DNA of 10,961 nt from Paracoccaceae bacterium. GTDB taxonomy: Bacteria; Pseudomonadota; Alphaproteobacteria; Rhodobacterales; Rhodobacteraceae. This document shows, piece by piece, positions 1 to 6,040 of this stretch. Under the pieces are notes generated by a model. The model was given only the letters and a program-made list of their open reading frames with translations. It had not been told where the DNA came from and searched no databases. Positions within the stretch are counted from its first letter, which is position 1, and each line of letters starts with the position of its first letter. Location of the stretch: the NCBI GenBank assembly GCA_026984895.1, contig JALSRF010000311.1, positions 1 to 10,961 on the forward strand, written 5' to 3'. The translations under genes and the position numbers were made by a program.

Positions 1-212
1 GGCGCGTGAAGATCGGCGAGGCGGTGCTGACGGTGCGCGAACGGATCGGTCGCTGCCAGGCAACCTCGGTGGACGTGACCACCGGGCGGCGCGACACCGA
101 CATGCTGGACGTGCTGCGCGCAGGCTGGGGGCACACGGATTTCGGGGTCTATGCGGTTGTCGAGAAGGGCGGTCGCATCGCGCGCGGCGACACGGCCGAG
201 GTCCTGCCATAA
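1..212 (+). CDS. MOSC domain-containing protein, C-terminal part (5' end outside the window)
   Basis: The reading frame is open from the left edge (codons begin at position 3) to the TAA at 210-212. About 69 residues are visible, the end of a longer protein. The visible part carries the pattern typical of a bacterial MOSC-domain C-terminus: RCQATSVD, then TGRRD, then GHTDFGVYA and a final GGRIARGDT turn. MOSC domains are sulfur-carrier or molybdenum-cofactor-binding modules found in molybdenum cofactor sulfurases and in mARC-like or stand-alone proteins. The substrate of this one cannot be read from the fragment. A GTG at position 6 opens the frame but is internal, because the preceding codon is also coding and the domain is incomplete from there. 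Its stop codon overlaps the expected start of engB, so the two are probably co-transcribed and translationally coupled. Confidence 0.8.
   Translation, partial: RVKIGEAVLTVRERIGRCQATSVDVTTGRRDTDMLDVLRAGWGHTDFGVYAVVEKGGRIARGDTAEVLP
198..202 (+). promoter_or_regulatory. Shine-Dalgarno sequence that decides the engB start
   Basis: GAGGT lies six bases before the ATA at 209-211. That spacing is optimal for initiation there, and longer than ideal (12 bases) for the CTG at 215. This site is the main sequence evidence that ribosomes initiate engB at the end of the MOSC gene and not at the GTG/GTG/ATG cluster at 302-313. A competing AAGGG at 296-300 precedes that internal cluster, but it also encodes ordinary residues. 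Confidence 0.5.
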
Positions 213-856
213 GCCTGCCCTTTCCCATATCGGCCCCTCCCGCGGAGGCGATCGAAAGCGGTCGCCTTCTGTTTGCCCGGCCAAGCGCCTTCGTCAAGGG
301 CGTGGTGGCGATGGACGGCCTTCCCCCCGCAACGCGCATCGAAGTCTGTTTCGCCGGGCGTTCGAACGTCGGGAAATCCAGCCTGATCAATGCCTTGACC
401 GGCCACAAGGGGCTGGCGCGGGCCTCCAACACCCCGGGCCGCACCCAGGAGATAAACTTCTTCACCCAGTCCGACAGCCACTATCTTGTGGACCTGCCGG
501 GCTATGGATACGCCAATGCGCCGCCCAGGGCCGTGCAGACCTGGCAGCGGCTGCTGCGCGCCTACCTGGCCGGGCGGGCATCCCTGCGTCGGGCGTTCGT
601 GCTGATCGACGCGCGCCACGGCATCAAGCCGGTGGATGAGGAAATCCTGTCGCTCCTGGATCGCGCGGCGGTGACCTTCCAGTGCGTTCTGACCAAGGCG
701 GACAAGATCGGCCCGGCAGACCGGCACAAGGTGCTGACGCAGGTTCGCTCGGCCCTGGCGCGCCATCCGGCCGCCTTTCCGGAAATCGTGCTGAGTTCGG
801 CCGCAAAGGGCGAGGGCATCCCCACCCTGCGCGCCGTCATCGCCATGCTGGAGTAA
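209..856 (+). CDS. engB: Ribosome-assembly GTPase EngB (YihA/YsxC), apparent non-canonical ATA start
   Basis: This is a TrmE-Era-EngA-EngB-Septin-like GTPase; family members act in late assembly of the large ribosomal subunit and are usually essential. All G motifs are present. Numbered from the upstream start, G1 GRSNVGKSS is at about residues 50-58, the G2 threonine region TPGRTQ at 75-80, G3 DLPGYG at 95-100, G4 TKAD at 162-165 and G5 SSAAKGEG at about 196-203. Homology-like sequence begins before the first standard start: ESGRLLFA, then AFVKGVVAMDGLPP, leads into the P-loop and includes the first strand of the fold. The frame has no ATG, GTG or TTG from the window edge to position 301. 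I place the start at ATA 209, which overlaps the MOSC stop and gives 215 residues, near the size I expect for alphaproteobacterial members. Alternatives are CTG 215, or GTG 302/ATG 311, which would give an N-terminally shortened protein. The function is secure; the start is not. Confidence 0.9.
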   Translation: MSLPFPISAPPAEAIESGRLLFARPSAFVKGVVAMDGLPPATRIEVCFAGRSNVGKSSLINALTGHKGLARASNTPGRTQEINFFTQSDSHYLVDLPGYGYANAPPRAVQTWQRLLRAYLAGRASLRRAFVLIDARHGIKPVDEEILSLLDRAAVTFQCVLTKADKIGPADRHKVLTQVRSALARHPAAFPEIVLSSAAKGEGIPTLRAVIAMLE

Positions 857-860
857 GCCC

Positions 861-1604
861 TCAGACGTGCTGGGCGCCGTTCACCTCGATCTCGGCGCCC
901 GAAATGTAGGAGGCGCGCCCGGAGCACAGGAAATACACCGCTTCGGCCACTTCCTCGGGGCGGCCGAGGCGCTGGAGCGGCAGTTTCTCGGCGATCTTCC
1001 GGCTGCCGGGGCTGAGGATGTCCGTTTCCACCTCGCCCGGGGCAATGGCATTGACGCGCACCCCGAGCGGGCCGAAATCAAAGGCCATTTCGCGGGTGAG
1101 CGCGCCAAGGGCCGCTTTCGATGTGGCATAGGCGGCCCCGGCAAAGGGGTGCACCTTGGCCCCGGCGATGGACGTGACATTGACAACCGCCCCGCGCGCG
1201 GCGGCAAGTTCGTCGATCAGCCCGCGCGCAAGAATGACGCAGGCGAAGAAATTGACCTGAAACACCTGTTCCCATGTCGCCAGATCGGTCTCGATGGTAT
1301 TGAGCCGCCCGCCCTCGGGGGTTTTCGGCGAAATCCCGGCGTTGTTGACCAGCGCATCCAGCCGCCCGCCAAGACGTTCACGGATACGCGGAAGCGCGGC
1401 CACGGTCGCCTCCTGGTCGCAGAGATCGACCTGGATGTGATCATGCAGCCCCGCTTCCCATGGGCAGGCTTCGGGGAAGGCATGCCGTGCGCATGTGATC
1501 ACCCGCCAGCCGCGATCGGCAAAGCGCTGCACCGTTGCATGGCCGATCCCGCGGCTGGCCCCTGTCAGCAGCAAGGTCCTTCTGCCCTGGTTTGGCTTGC
1601 CCAT
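861..1604 (-). CDS. Short-chain dehydrogenase/reductase (SDR) family oxidoreductase
   Basis: This is a classical SDR of 247 residues with a complete Rossmann fold. The cofactor-binding TGASRGIG is at residues 14-21 and the structural NNAG at 87-90. The catalytic tetrad is Asn118, Ser145, Tyr159 and Lys163 (YATSK). The C-terminal part has the family PGEVETD segment and ends in a typical SGAEIEVNG strand. An arginine after the second beta strand (CARH) hints at NADP(H), but the substrate is unknown. I chose the ATG at 1604 because a purine-rich AAGGGGGGGAG directly precedes it and the Rossmann motif follows at the usual distance. An in-frame ATG at 1628 would add eight residues. The gene is convergent with engB, with 4 bp between the stops and no visible terminator, and divergent from argB. 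Such stand-alone SDRs are often called 3-oxoacyl-ACP reductase-like, but nothing here ties it to fatty acid synthesis. Confidence 0.9.
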   Translation of the reverse strand: MGKPNQGRRTLLLTGASRGIGHATVQRFADRGWRVITCARHAFPEACPWEAGLHDHIQVDLCDQEATVAALPRIRERLGGRLDALVNNAGISPKTPEGGRLNTIETDLATWEQVFQVNFFACVILARGLIDELAAARGAVVNVTSIAGAKVHPFAGAAYATSKAALGALTREMAFDFGPLGVRVNAIAPGEVETDILSPGSRKIAEKLPLQRLGRPEEVAEAVYFLCSGRASYISGAEIEVNGAQHV

Positions 1605-1639
1605 CTCCCCCCCTTTGCGCGGCGCCATTCGCCCTGCGC

Positions 1640-1668
1640 ATGATTACCCGCCACCCGGGCGAGCGCAA
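1640..1668 (-). promoter_or_regulatory. Weak candidate promoter for the SDR gene
   Basis: Reading on the - strand, TTGCGC (1668-1663) and AATCAT (1645-1640) are separated by 17 bases. This would place a start of transcription about 30 bases before the SDR ATG. The -10 matches four of six consensus positions and the -35 only three of six, so the geometry is right but the evidence is thin. Confidence 0.25.
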
Positions 1669-1679
1669 GGCGCGTGCCT

Positions 1680-1705
1680 GCGCTCTGCGCCCCTTGGCAG
1701 AGCGC
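1680..1705. repeat. Perfect 9-bp inverted repeat overlapping the argB -35
   Basis: GCGCTCTGC (1680-1688) and GCAGAGCGC (1697-1705) are exact reverse complements separated by eight bases. The right arm covers most of the candidate argB -35 hexamer TTGGCA at 1694-1699. The element lies in the middle of the divergent SDR/argB spacer, which suits an operator read by both genes. It could equally form a hairpin in a longer SDR-side transcript. No run of T follows on either strand, so it is not a standard intrinsic terminator. Confidence 0.55.
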
Positions 1706-1722
1706 CACGCAGCCTTTATCAG
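1694..1722 (+). promoter_or_regulatory. Candidate sigma70-type promoter of argB
   Basis: TTGGCA (1694-1699, five of six matches to TTGACA) and TATCAG (1717-1722, four of six matches to TATAAT) are exactly 17 bases apart. Transcription would begin near 1729, giving a short leader that carries the AAGG ribosome-binding site just before the ATG at 1742. Confidence 0.5.
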
Positions 1723-1741
1723 GGGCCGGAAAGGCAAGGCC

Positions 1742-2605
1742 ATGAAAAACCGGAACACCATGAACCGCGACTGGATCGCCACCGCCCGGACCCTGTCCGA
1801 AGCGCTGCCCTACCTGCAACGCTACGACGGGGCAACCGTGGTCATCAAGCTGGGCGGACACGCCATGGGCAGCGACAGCGCCATGGAAGGGTTCGCCCGC
1901 GACGTGGTGCTGATGCAGCAGGTCGGGGTCAATCCGGTCGTCGTGCATGGCGGCGGCCCGATGATCAACCGGATGCTGGAGCGCCTGGACATCAGCGCGC
2001 GGTTTCGCAACGGCAAGCGCGTGACCGACGCCGAAACGATGGAAGTCGTCGAAATGGTCCTTTCGGGCCGGGTCAACAAGCGCATCGTGCAGGCAATCAA
2101 CGCGCAGGGCGGCCGGGCGATCGGCCTGTCGGGCAAGGATGCAAACCTGTTGATCTGCACCCCGGAGGATCCCGAGCTGGGCCTTGTCGGCGCCCCGGCA
2201 GAGGTAAACCCGACCCTGCTGCGCGATCTGGCCAGCGCCGGCAACATCCCGGTCATCGCCCCCATCGGCGGCGGATCGGATGGAGAAACCTACAACATCA
2301 ACGGCGACACGGCAGCCGGAGCCATTGCCGCAGCCCTCAGGGCGGACCGTTTGCTGCTGCTGACGGATGTGGCCGGGGTAAAGGGCCCCGATGGCGCCGT
2401 CCTGACCGAACTGAACGCGGCGCAGATCCGCGATCTGATCGCATCGGGCACCATCGGCGGCGGCATGATCCCCAAGACGCAGACGGCACTGGAGGCGCTG
2501 AAGGGCGGGGCGCGCGCCGCGGTCATCCTGGACGGGCGGGCGCCGAACGCCTGTCTGCTCGAACTTTTTACCGAACATGGCGCGGGATCGCTGATTCGCC
2601 CCTGA
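1742..2605 (+). CDS. argB: Acetylglutamate kinase (N-acetyl-L-glutamate 5-phosphotransferase)
   Basis: ArgB phosphorylates N-acetylglutamate with ATP in the second step of arginine synthesis, in the cytoplasm. The 287-residue protein has the whole amino-acid-kinase fold: VIKLGGHAM near residue 35, HGGGPMI, GKRVTDAETM, GLSGKDANLL, NINGDTAAGA, LLLTDVAGV and GTIGGGMIPK. The helix before the first strand (TLSEALPYLQRY) and the C-terminal LLELFTEHGAGSLI resemble arginine-sensitive hexameric kinases such as the Pseudomonas enzyme, so feedback inhibition by arginine is likely (inference). The ATG at 1742 has AAGG seven bases upstream and is preferred; an in-frame ATG at 1760 gives a protein six residues shorter with a poorer ribosome-binding site. 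The gene appears to have its own promoter. No arg neighbour is visible, which fits the scattered arginine genes of alphaproteobacteria. Confidence 0.97.
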   Translation: MKNRNTMNRDWIATARTLSEALPYLQRYDGATVVIKLGGHAMGSDSAMEGFARDVVLMQQVGVNPVVVHGGGPMINRMLERLDISARFRNGKRVTDAETMEVVEMVLSGRVNKRIVQAINAQGGRAIGLSGKDANLLICTPEDPELGLVGAPAEVNPTLLRDLASAGNIPVIAPIGGGSDGETYNINGDTAAGAIAAALRADRLLLLTDVAGVKGPDGAVLTELNAAQIRDLIASGTIGGGMIPKTQTALEALKGGARAAVILDGRAPNACLLELFTEHGAGSLIRP

Positions 2606-2653
2606 ACGCCGCGCCGGGTGCCGGACGCCAGGCGCCGGGGGCAGGCCGCCGGC

Positions 2654-2679
2654 GGGGGGCGGGCCACGGGGGGCAGGGG
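2654..2679 (+). other. Canonical G-quadruplex motif between argB and the desaturase gene
   Basis: Four G-runs (2654-2659, 2661-2663, 2668-2673 and 2676-2679) are separated by loops of 1, 4 and 2 bases. This satisfies the G3+N1-7 rule on the coding strand. The motif lies in the 126-bp spacer, 49 bases after the argB stop and 53 bases before the next ATG, so it could fold in the argB 3' end or in the leader of the next mRNA. G-runs are expected more often in GC-rich DNA, so function is unproven. Confidence 0.45.
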
Positions 2680-2731
2680 CAAGTTGGCGCACCGCCTTGG
2701 CATCCATGACGCGCGACCATAACTGTTGCGA

Positions 2732-3526
2732 ATGCTCAACGAGACCACGATACGCCTTGGCGCCTTTCTCGGGCTGTTCGCCCTGTTCGCAACGATCGAA
2801 TCGCTGGCGCCCAGGCGGCGGCGAACCCAGCCGCGCTTGCGCCGATGGATAACGAACTGGGCGATCACGCTTGTCGATACGCTCGCGCTCAGGGCGCTGG
2901 CCATCGGCCTGCCGGCGCTGGCCGTGGGCGCGGCGCTGGATGCGGCGGCACAGGGCTATGGCCTGCTGAACGCGGTGAACTGGAACCCGGTCGCGGAAGG
3001 CGCCCTGGCGATCCTGTTTTTCGACTTCGCGATCTGGTTTCAGCACCTGGTCACGCACAAGGTGCCGCTGCTGTGGCGCCTGCACCGGGTGCATCACGCC
3101 GACCGCGACATCGACGTTTCGACGGCCATCCGGTTCCATCCGCTGGAAATCCTTTTTTCGATGCTGGTCAAGATCGGCCTTGTCTATGTGCTGGGGCCGG
3201 CGGCCTGGGCAATGGTCGCCTTCGAGGTCATCCTGAACGGAACCGCGATGTTCAACCATGCCAACATGGCACTGCCCGGCTGGCTGGACCGTTTCCTGCG
3301 CGCGTTCCTCGTGACCCCGGACATGCACCGCATCCACCATTCCACCCGCCGCGAGGAACATGACAGCAACTACGGCTTTGCGCTGAGCATCTGGGACCGG
3401 CTGTTTCGCACCTACAACGCGCGCCCGAAAGGCGGCGAAGAGGCAATGACCATCGGCCTGAAGTGGCAGGACGACGCGCCCTCGAAACTGGGCTGGAGCC
3501 TGGCCCTGCCCTTTCACCGCGAATAA
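2732..3526 (+). CDS. Sterol desaturase / fatty acid hydroxylase superfamily membrane protein
   Basis: The 264-residue protein has the superfamily's histidine clusters, which hold a di-iron centre at the membrane face: HLVTH (about 105-109), HRVHH (118-122) and HRIHH (199-203). Further conserved histidines sit in RFHP and FNHAN. Hydrophobic segments at about 8-24, 42-68, 88-104, 138-156 and 158-170 indicate an integral inner-membrane protein. Family members hydroxylate or desaturate lipids, sterols, carotenoids or alkylglycerols using oxygen; the substrate here is unknown. A TAA at 2720-2722 limits the frame, so the start is either TTG 2726 or ATG 2732. I chose the ATG, although neither has a clear Shine-Dalgarno sequence. 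The gene stands apart from its neighbours by more than 100 bp on both sides, so it is probably monocistronic. Confidence 0.88.
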   Translation: MLNETTIRLGAFLGLFALFATIESLAPRRRRTQPRLRRWITNWAITLVDTLALRALAIGLPALAVGAALDAAAQGYGLLNAVNWNPVAEGALAILFFDFAIWFQHLVTHKVPLLWRLHRVHHADRDIDVSTAIRFHPLEILFSMLVKIGLVYVLGPAAWAMVAFEVILNGTAMFNHANMALPGWLDRFLRAFLVTPDMHRIHHSTRREEHDSNYGFALSIWDRLFRTYNARPKGGEEAMTIGLKWQDDAPSKLGWSLALPFHRE

Positions 3527-3645
3527 GCCCGCTTCGGGGCCGGCAGCACGGCATTGCCCGGGCCTGGCCGCGCTTGCCTGGGGCGGCGCACATGTGGCAG
3601 ACCCGGTGAACAGCCCGCCTGCAACCGCAAAGCCCGAAAAACGCG

Positions 3646-4164
3646 ATGACCCTGCGCCTGATCCTGACCCGCCATGCCAAGTCAAGCTGGAGCGCCCCCG
3701 GCCTGGACGACCACGAACGCCCGCTCAACCGGCGCGGGCAGGCATCGGCCGAGGCACTGGGGCGCTGGCTGGCGGGCCGCCGGATTGTCCCGGCACAGAC
3801 GTTTTGCTCCAGCGCGTTGCGCGCGCAGCAGACCTGGCAGGGCATTGCCGCCCAGCTGCCCGCCCCTGCCGGCGCTCCGGGCACAACGCTGGAGGTTCTG
3901 CCGGCGCTCTACCTGGCCGATCCGGAGACGATGCTGGCCGTTCTGGCCCGGGCCGACGCGCCGGTGGTGATGTTGATCGCGCACAATCCGGGTATCGCGA
4001 TCATGGCCGGCAACCTTGTCCGCAACACCCCCGACGACCCGCGGATTTCCGGCTGCCCCACCGGGGCGACGGCGATCATCGATCTTGCCGCCGCGAACTG
4101 GCCCGAGGCCGCTTGGCATAGCGGCACCCTGGTCGATTTCGTGATACCGCGCGACCTGCTGTGA
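3646..4164 (+). CDS. SixA-like histidine phosphatase family protein
   Basis: This is a 172-residue member of the histidine phosphatase (phosphoglycerate-mutase-like) superfamily. The catalytic RHAKSSW motif starts at residue 9, with His10 as the expected phospho-acceptor. A second active-site arginine is in SSALRAQQT (Arg59), and the second catalytic histidine is in LIAHNPG (His113). The RHA and SSALRAQQT patterns and the short length resemble SixA, which in Escherichia coli acts on phosphohistidine in phosphotransfer proteins. Many short family members have other or unknown substrates, so I do not transfer that role. The ATG places RHA at the usual N-terminal distance, but the ribosome-binding site before it is weak (GAAAAACGCG). 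The gene has no obvious operon partner: 119 bp precede it and 111 bp follow it. Confidence 0.88.
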   Translation: MTLRLILTRHAKSSWSAPGLDDHERPLNRRGQASAEALGRWLAGRRIVPAQTFCSSALRAQQTWQGIAAQLPAPAGAPGTTLEVLPALYLADPETMLAVLARADAPVVMLIAHNPGIAIMAGNLVRNTPDDPRISGCPTGATAIIDLAAANWPEAAWHSGTLVDFVIPRDLL

Positions 4165-4275
4165 ACCGGGCACGACCCGGCGCGGGCAGGCCGTCGGCAC
4201 GCGCCCGGCGAAAAACCGTGAAAAAGGGTTTCGAAGGTGCTTTCTCGTGCCCGCACAGTGCCTTATAGGCAGGGC

Positions 4276-5169
4276 ATGGCTACGGGCGATTCATACCTTG
4301 TCGCACTTGATGGCGGCGGCACCAAATGCCGGGCGCGGCTGTGCGATGCAAGCGGAACGGAACTGGCCGCGGCCCTGGGCGGTTCGGCCAACCTGGCAAC
4401 GGATTTCGAAGGCGCGCGCGACAATGTCCTGGCGACCATCGAAACGCTTTATCGCAATGCCGGGCTGGATATCGAACGTCGCGGGCGGGATGCGGTCTTT
4501 GCCGGGCTGGCCGGCTGCGAGGCGGGCGGCCTGGCCCGCCGCCTTGCCCGGCAGCTTGGCTTCGGGGCCGCGCATGTCACCTCGGACCGGGAAATCACGG
4601 TGCAGGGCGCACTGGGCGATGACGACGGGGTCGTGGTGCTGACCGGCACCGGCTCGTTCTTCGTCAACCGCAAGGGCGGGATCGAACAGAACGTCGGCGG
4701 CTGGGGATTTGTTCTGGGCGACGAAGCCGGCGGCGCGCAGCTTGGGCGCATGGCGCTGCAAAGGACGCTGCACGCCCATGACGGGCTGATCGAGGGCAGT
4801 GCGCTGACGCGCGCGATGCTGGAACGCTTCGGCGGTTCGCCTTCGGGTCTGGTGCATTTCGCCCGCCGCGCCTTGCCGCGCGATTTCGGCGCGCTTGCAC
4901 CGGATGTGGTGGCCGCGGCCGAACGCGGCGACCCGGTGGGCGGGCGCATCCTTGACGATGCCACCGCCCATATCAACCGCGTTCTCGAAAGGCTGGGCGC
5001 CGACAGCGCGCCGAGGATCTGTTTTCTCGGGGGGCTCGGCCCGGTTTTCGAGCCCCGCATCGCCGCGCGATACCGCCCCCTGTGCCGGCCGCCCCGGGGC
5101 ACCGCCCTGGATGGCGCGGTCGCCCTGGGCAGGCGCGCTTTTGCCGACCGGCTGACGCAGGGCACATGA
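4276..5169 (+). CDS. BadF/BadG/BcrA/BcrD-type ATPase, N-acetylglucosamine kinase-like
   Basis: The 297-residue protein belongs to the ASKHA sugar-kinase/ATPase fold. It shows DGGGTK (phosphate 1, residues 12-17), an SDRE segment with the likely catalytic Asp104, GTGS (phosphate 2, 124-127), GGWGFVLGDEAGG (141-153), and a C-terminal GGLG adenosine-type motif before a TALDGAVALG end. Length and motifs fit bacterial and eukaryotic-type N-acetylglucosamine/glucosamine kinases, not the CoA-reductase activators of the same family. Phosphorylation of an amino sugar is therefore the likely role, for example in cell-wall recycling or chitin use (inference). No nag or chitosugar transport genes are in the window. 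The ATG at 4276 has AGG six bases upstream; an in-frame GTG at 4237 would add 13 residues of unconvincing sequence. The gene runs convergently into the bzt operon, with the terminator hairpin beginning at its stop codon. Confidence 0.85.
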   Translation: MATGDSYLVALDGGGTKCRARLCDASGTELAAALGGSANLATDFEGARDNVLATIETLYRNAGLDIERRGRDAVFAGLAGCEAGGLARRLARQLGFGAAHVTSDREITVQGALGDDDGVVVLTGTGSFFVNRKGGIEQNVGGWGFVLGDEAGGAQLGRMALQRTLHAHDGLIEGSALTRAMLERFGGSPSGLVHFARRALPRDFGALAPDVVAAAERGDPVGGRILDDATAHINRVLERLGADSAPRICFLGGLGPVFEPRIAARYRPLCRPPRGTALDGAVALGRRAFADRLTQGT

Positions 5170-5195
5170 AAAAGGCGCCGGAGGAGACCGGCGCC
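5169..5195 (-). terminator. Intrinsic terminator of the bzt operon
   Basis: GGCGCCGG (5174-5181) and CCGGCGCC (5188-5195) form a perfect 8-bp GC stem around a six-base loop. On the - strand the hairpin is followed directly by five T residues (the A run at 5169-5173 of the + strand). It lies 29 bases after the bztD stop. The T run overlaps the last base of the BadF-family gene's stop codon, so this one hairpin also separates the convergent genes. On the + strand no T run follows directly, so termination there would be weaker. Confidence 0.85.
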
Positions 5196-5224
5196 CTGAT
5201 CGGTTTTCGACCCTGCCGAGCCGC

Positions 5225-6016
5225 TCAGTGGCCGAGAATCTGACTGAGGAACAGCTTGGTGCGATCCGACTGGGGATTGTTGAAGAACTCCTTCGGTTCG
5301 TTCTGTTCCACGATCTGTCCCTGGTCCATGAAGATCACCCGGTTCGCGACCGCCTGGGCAAAGCCCATCTCGTGGGTGACGCACAGCATGGTCATGCCTT
5401 CCTCGGCCAGTTCGATCATGGTGTCGAGCACCTCCTTGATCATTTCCGGGTCGAGCGCCGAGGTCGGTTCGTCGAACAGCATGATCCGCGGCTTCATGCA
5501 CAGCGAGCGGGCAATGGCCACCCGCTGTTGCTGACCGCCCGAAAGCTGGCCGGGATACTTGTTGGCCTGATCCGGGATCTTCACCTTTTCCAGATAGTGC
5601 ATCGCCACTTCCTCGGCCTCCTTGCGCGGCGTCTTGCGCACCCAGATCGGGGCCAGCGTGCAGTTTTCCATGATGGTCAGGTGCGGAAACAGGTTGAAGT
5701 GCTGAAAGCACATGCCCACCTCCGAGCGGATCTTGTCGATGTTCTTCAGATCCGAGGAAAGTTCGGTTCCATCGACGATGATCTTGCCTTCCTGGTGTTC
5801 TTCCAGGCGGTTGATACAGCGGATCAGCGTCGATTTCCCCGACCCCGAGGGCCCGCAGATCACGATCCGTTCGCCGCGGTATACGGTGAGGTTGATGTCA
5901 CGCAGGACATGGAACGCCCCATACCACTTGTTCATCCCCGTGATCTCGATCGCCACCTCGTCAGAGATGGTCATCTGGCTTCGGTCGATCTCGCGGGCGG
6001 TTGCTGGTTCAGCCAT
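5225..6016 (-). CDS. bztD: Glutamate/glutamine/aspartate/asparagine ABC transporter, ATP-binding protein
   Basis: This is the cytoplasmic ATPase that energises the Bzt/Aap-type polar amino acid importer. The 263-residue protein has Walker A GPSGSGKST (55-63), Q-loop Gln105 in CFQHFNLF, signature LSGGQ (158-162), Walker B IMLFDEP with Asp182 and Glu183, and the switch His215. The stretch around MNKWYGAFHVLRDIN and the ending KLFLSQIL are characteristic of the polar amino acid transport (GlnQ/AapP/BztD) subfamily. Size and sequence style match Rhodobacter BztD closely. It is the last gene of the operon: 24 bases separate it from the bztC stop, with GGAG about ten bases before the ATG, and a strong terminator follows. 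Aspartate and glutamate with their amides are the expected substrates from family knowledge, not from the sequence alone. Confidence 0.96.
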   Translation of the reverse strand: MAEPATAREIDRSQMTISDEVAIEITGMNKWYGAFHVLRDINLTVYRGERIVICGPSGSGKSTLIRCINRLEEHQEGKIIVDGTELSSDLKNIDKIRSEVGMCFQHFNLFPHLTIMENCTLAPIWVRKTPRKEAEEVAMHYLEKVKIPDQANKYPGQLSGGQQQRVAIARSLCMKPRIMLFDEPTSALDPEMIKEVLDTMIELAEEGMTMLCVTHEMGFAQAVANRVIFMDQGQIVEQNEPKEFFNNPQSDRTKLFLSQILGH

Positions 6017-6040
6017 TTCGTTGAAACTCCCTGATTTTTC

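Noticed and set aside
302..304. GTG as the engB start
   Set aside because: Not excluded, but the family-like N-terminal strand begins upstream of it, and the best-placed Shine-Dalgarno sequence points to 209. The AAGGG before it is only one base away from this GTG.
867..1643. A 258-codon open frame on the + strand opposite the SDR gene
   Set aside because: The - strand carries a complete SDR with all catalytic residues; the + strand product shows no family pattern.
1605..1741. An ArgR-type operator near argB
   Set aside because: No AT-rich TGAAT/ATTCA palindrome is present; the inverted repeat found there is GC-rich and unlike an ARG box.
2606..2640. Repeated GCCGG/GGCGCC arms after argB as an intrinsic terminator
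   Set aside because: The possible stem (GGTGCC with GGCGCC) needs a wobble pair and has no U tract, so I do not call a terminator.
1565..3685. A 706-codon open frame on the - strand opposite argB and the desaturase gene
   Set aside because: It is the complement of two well-supported genes, has no recognisable domain, and its apparent length comes from the scarcity of stop codons in high-GC DNA.
4166..4209. GC hairpins after the phosphatase gene (for example CCGGG/CCCGG at about 4166-4180) as a terminator
   Set aside because: The stem is only five pairs and no T run follows on the + strand; such short stems are common by chance at this GC content.
4237..4275. GTG at 4237 as the start of the BadF-family gene
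   Set aside because: The added 13 residues look random, whereas the ATG at 4276 has AGG at good spacing and puts the DGGGTK motif at the usual distance.
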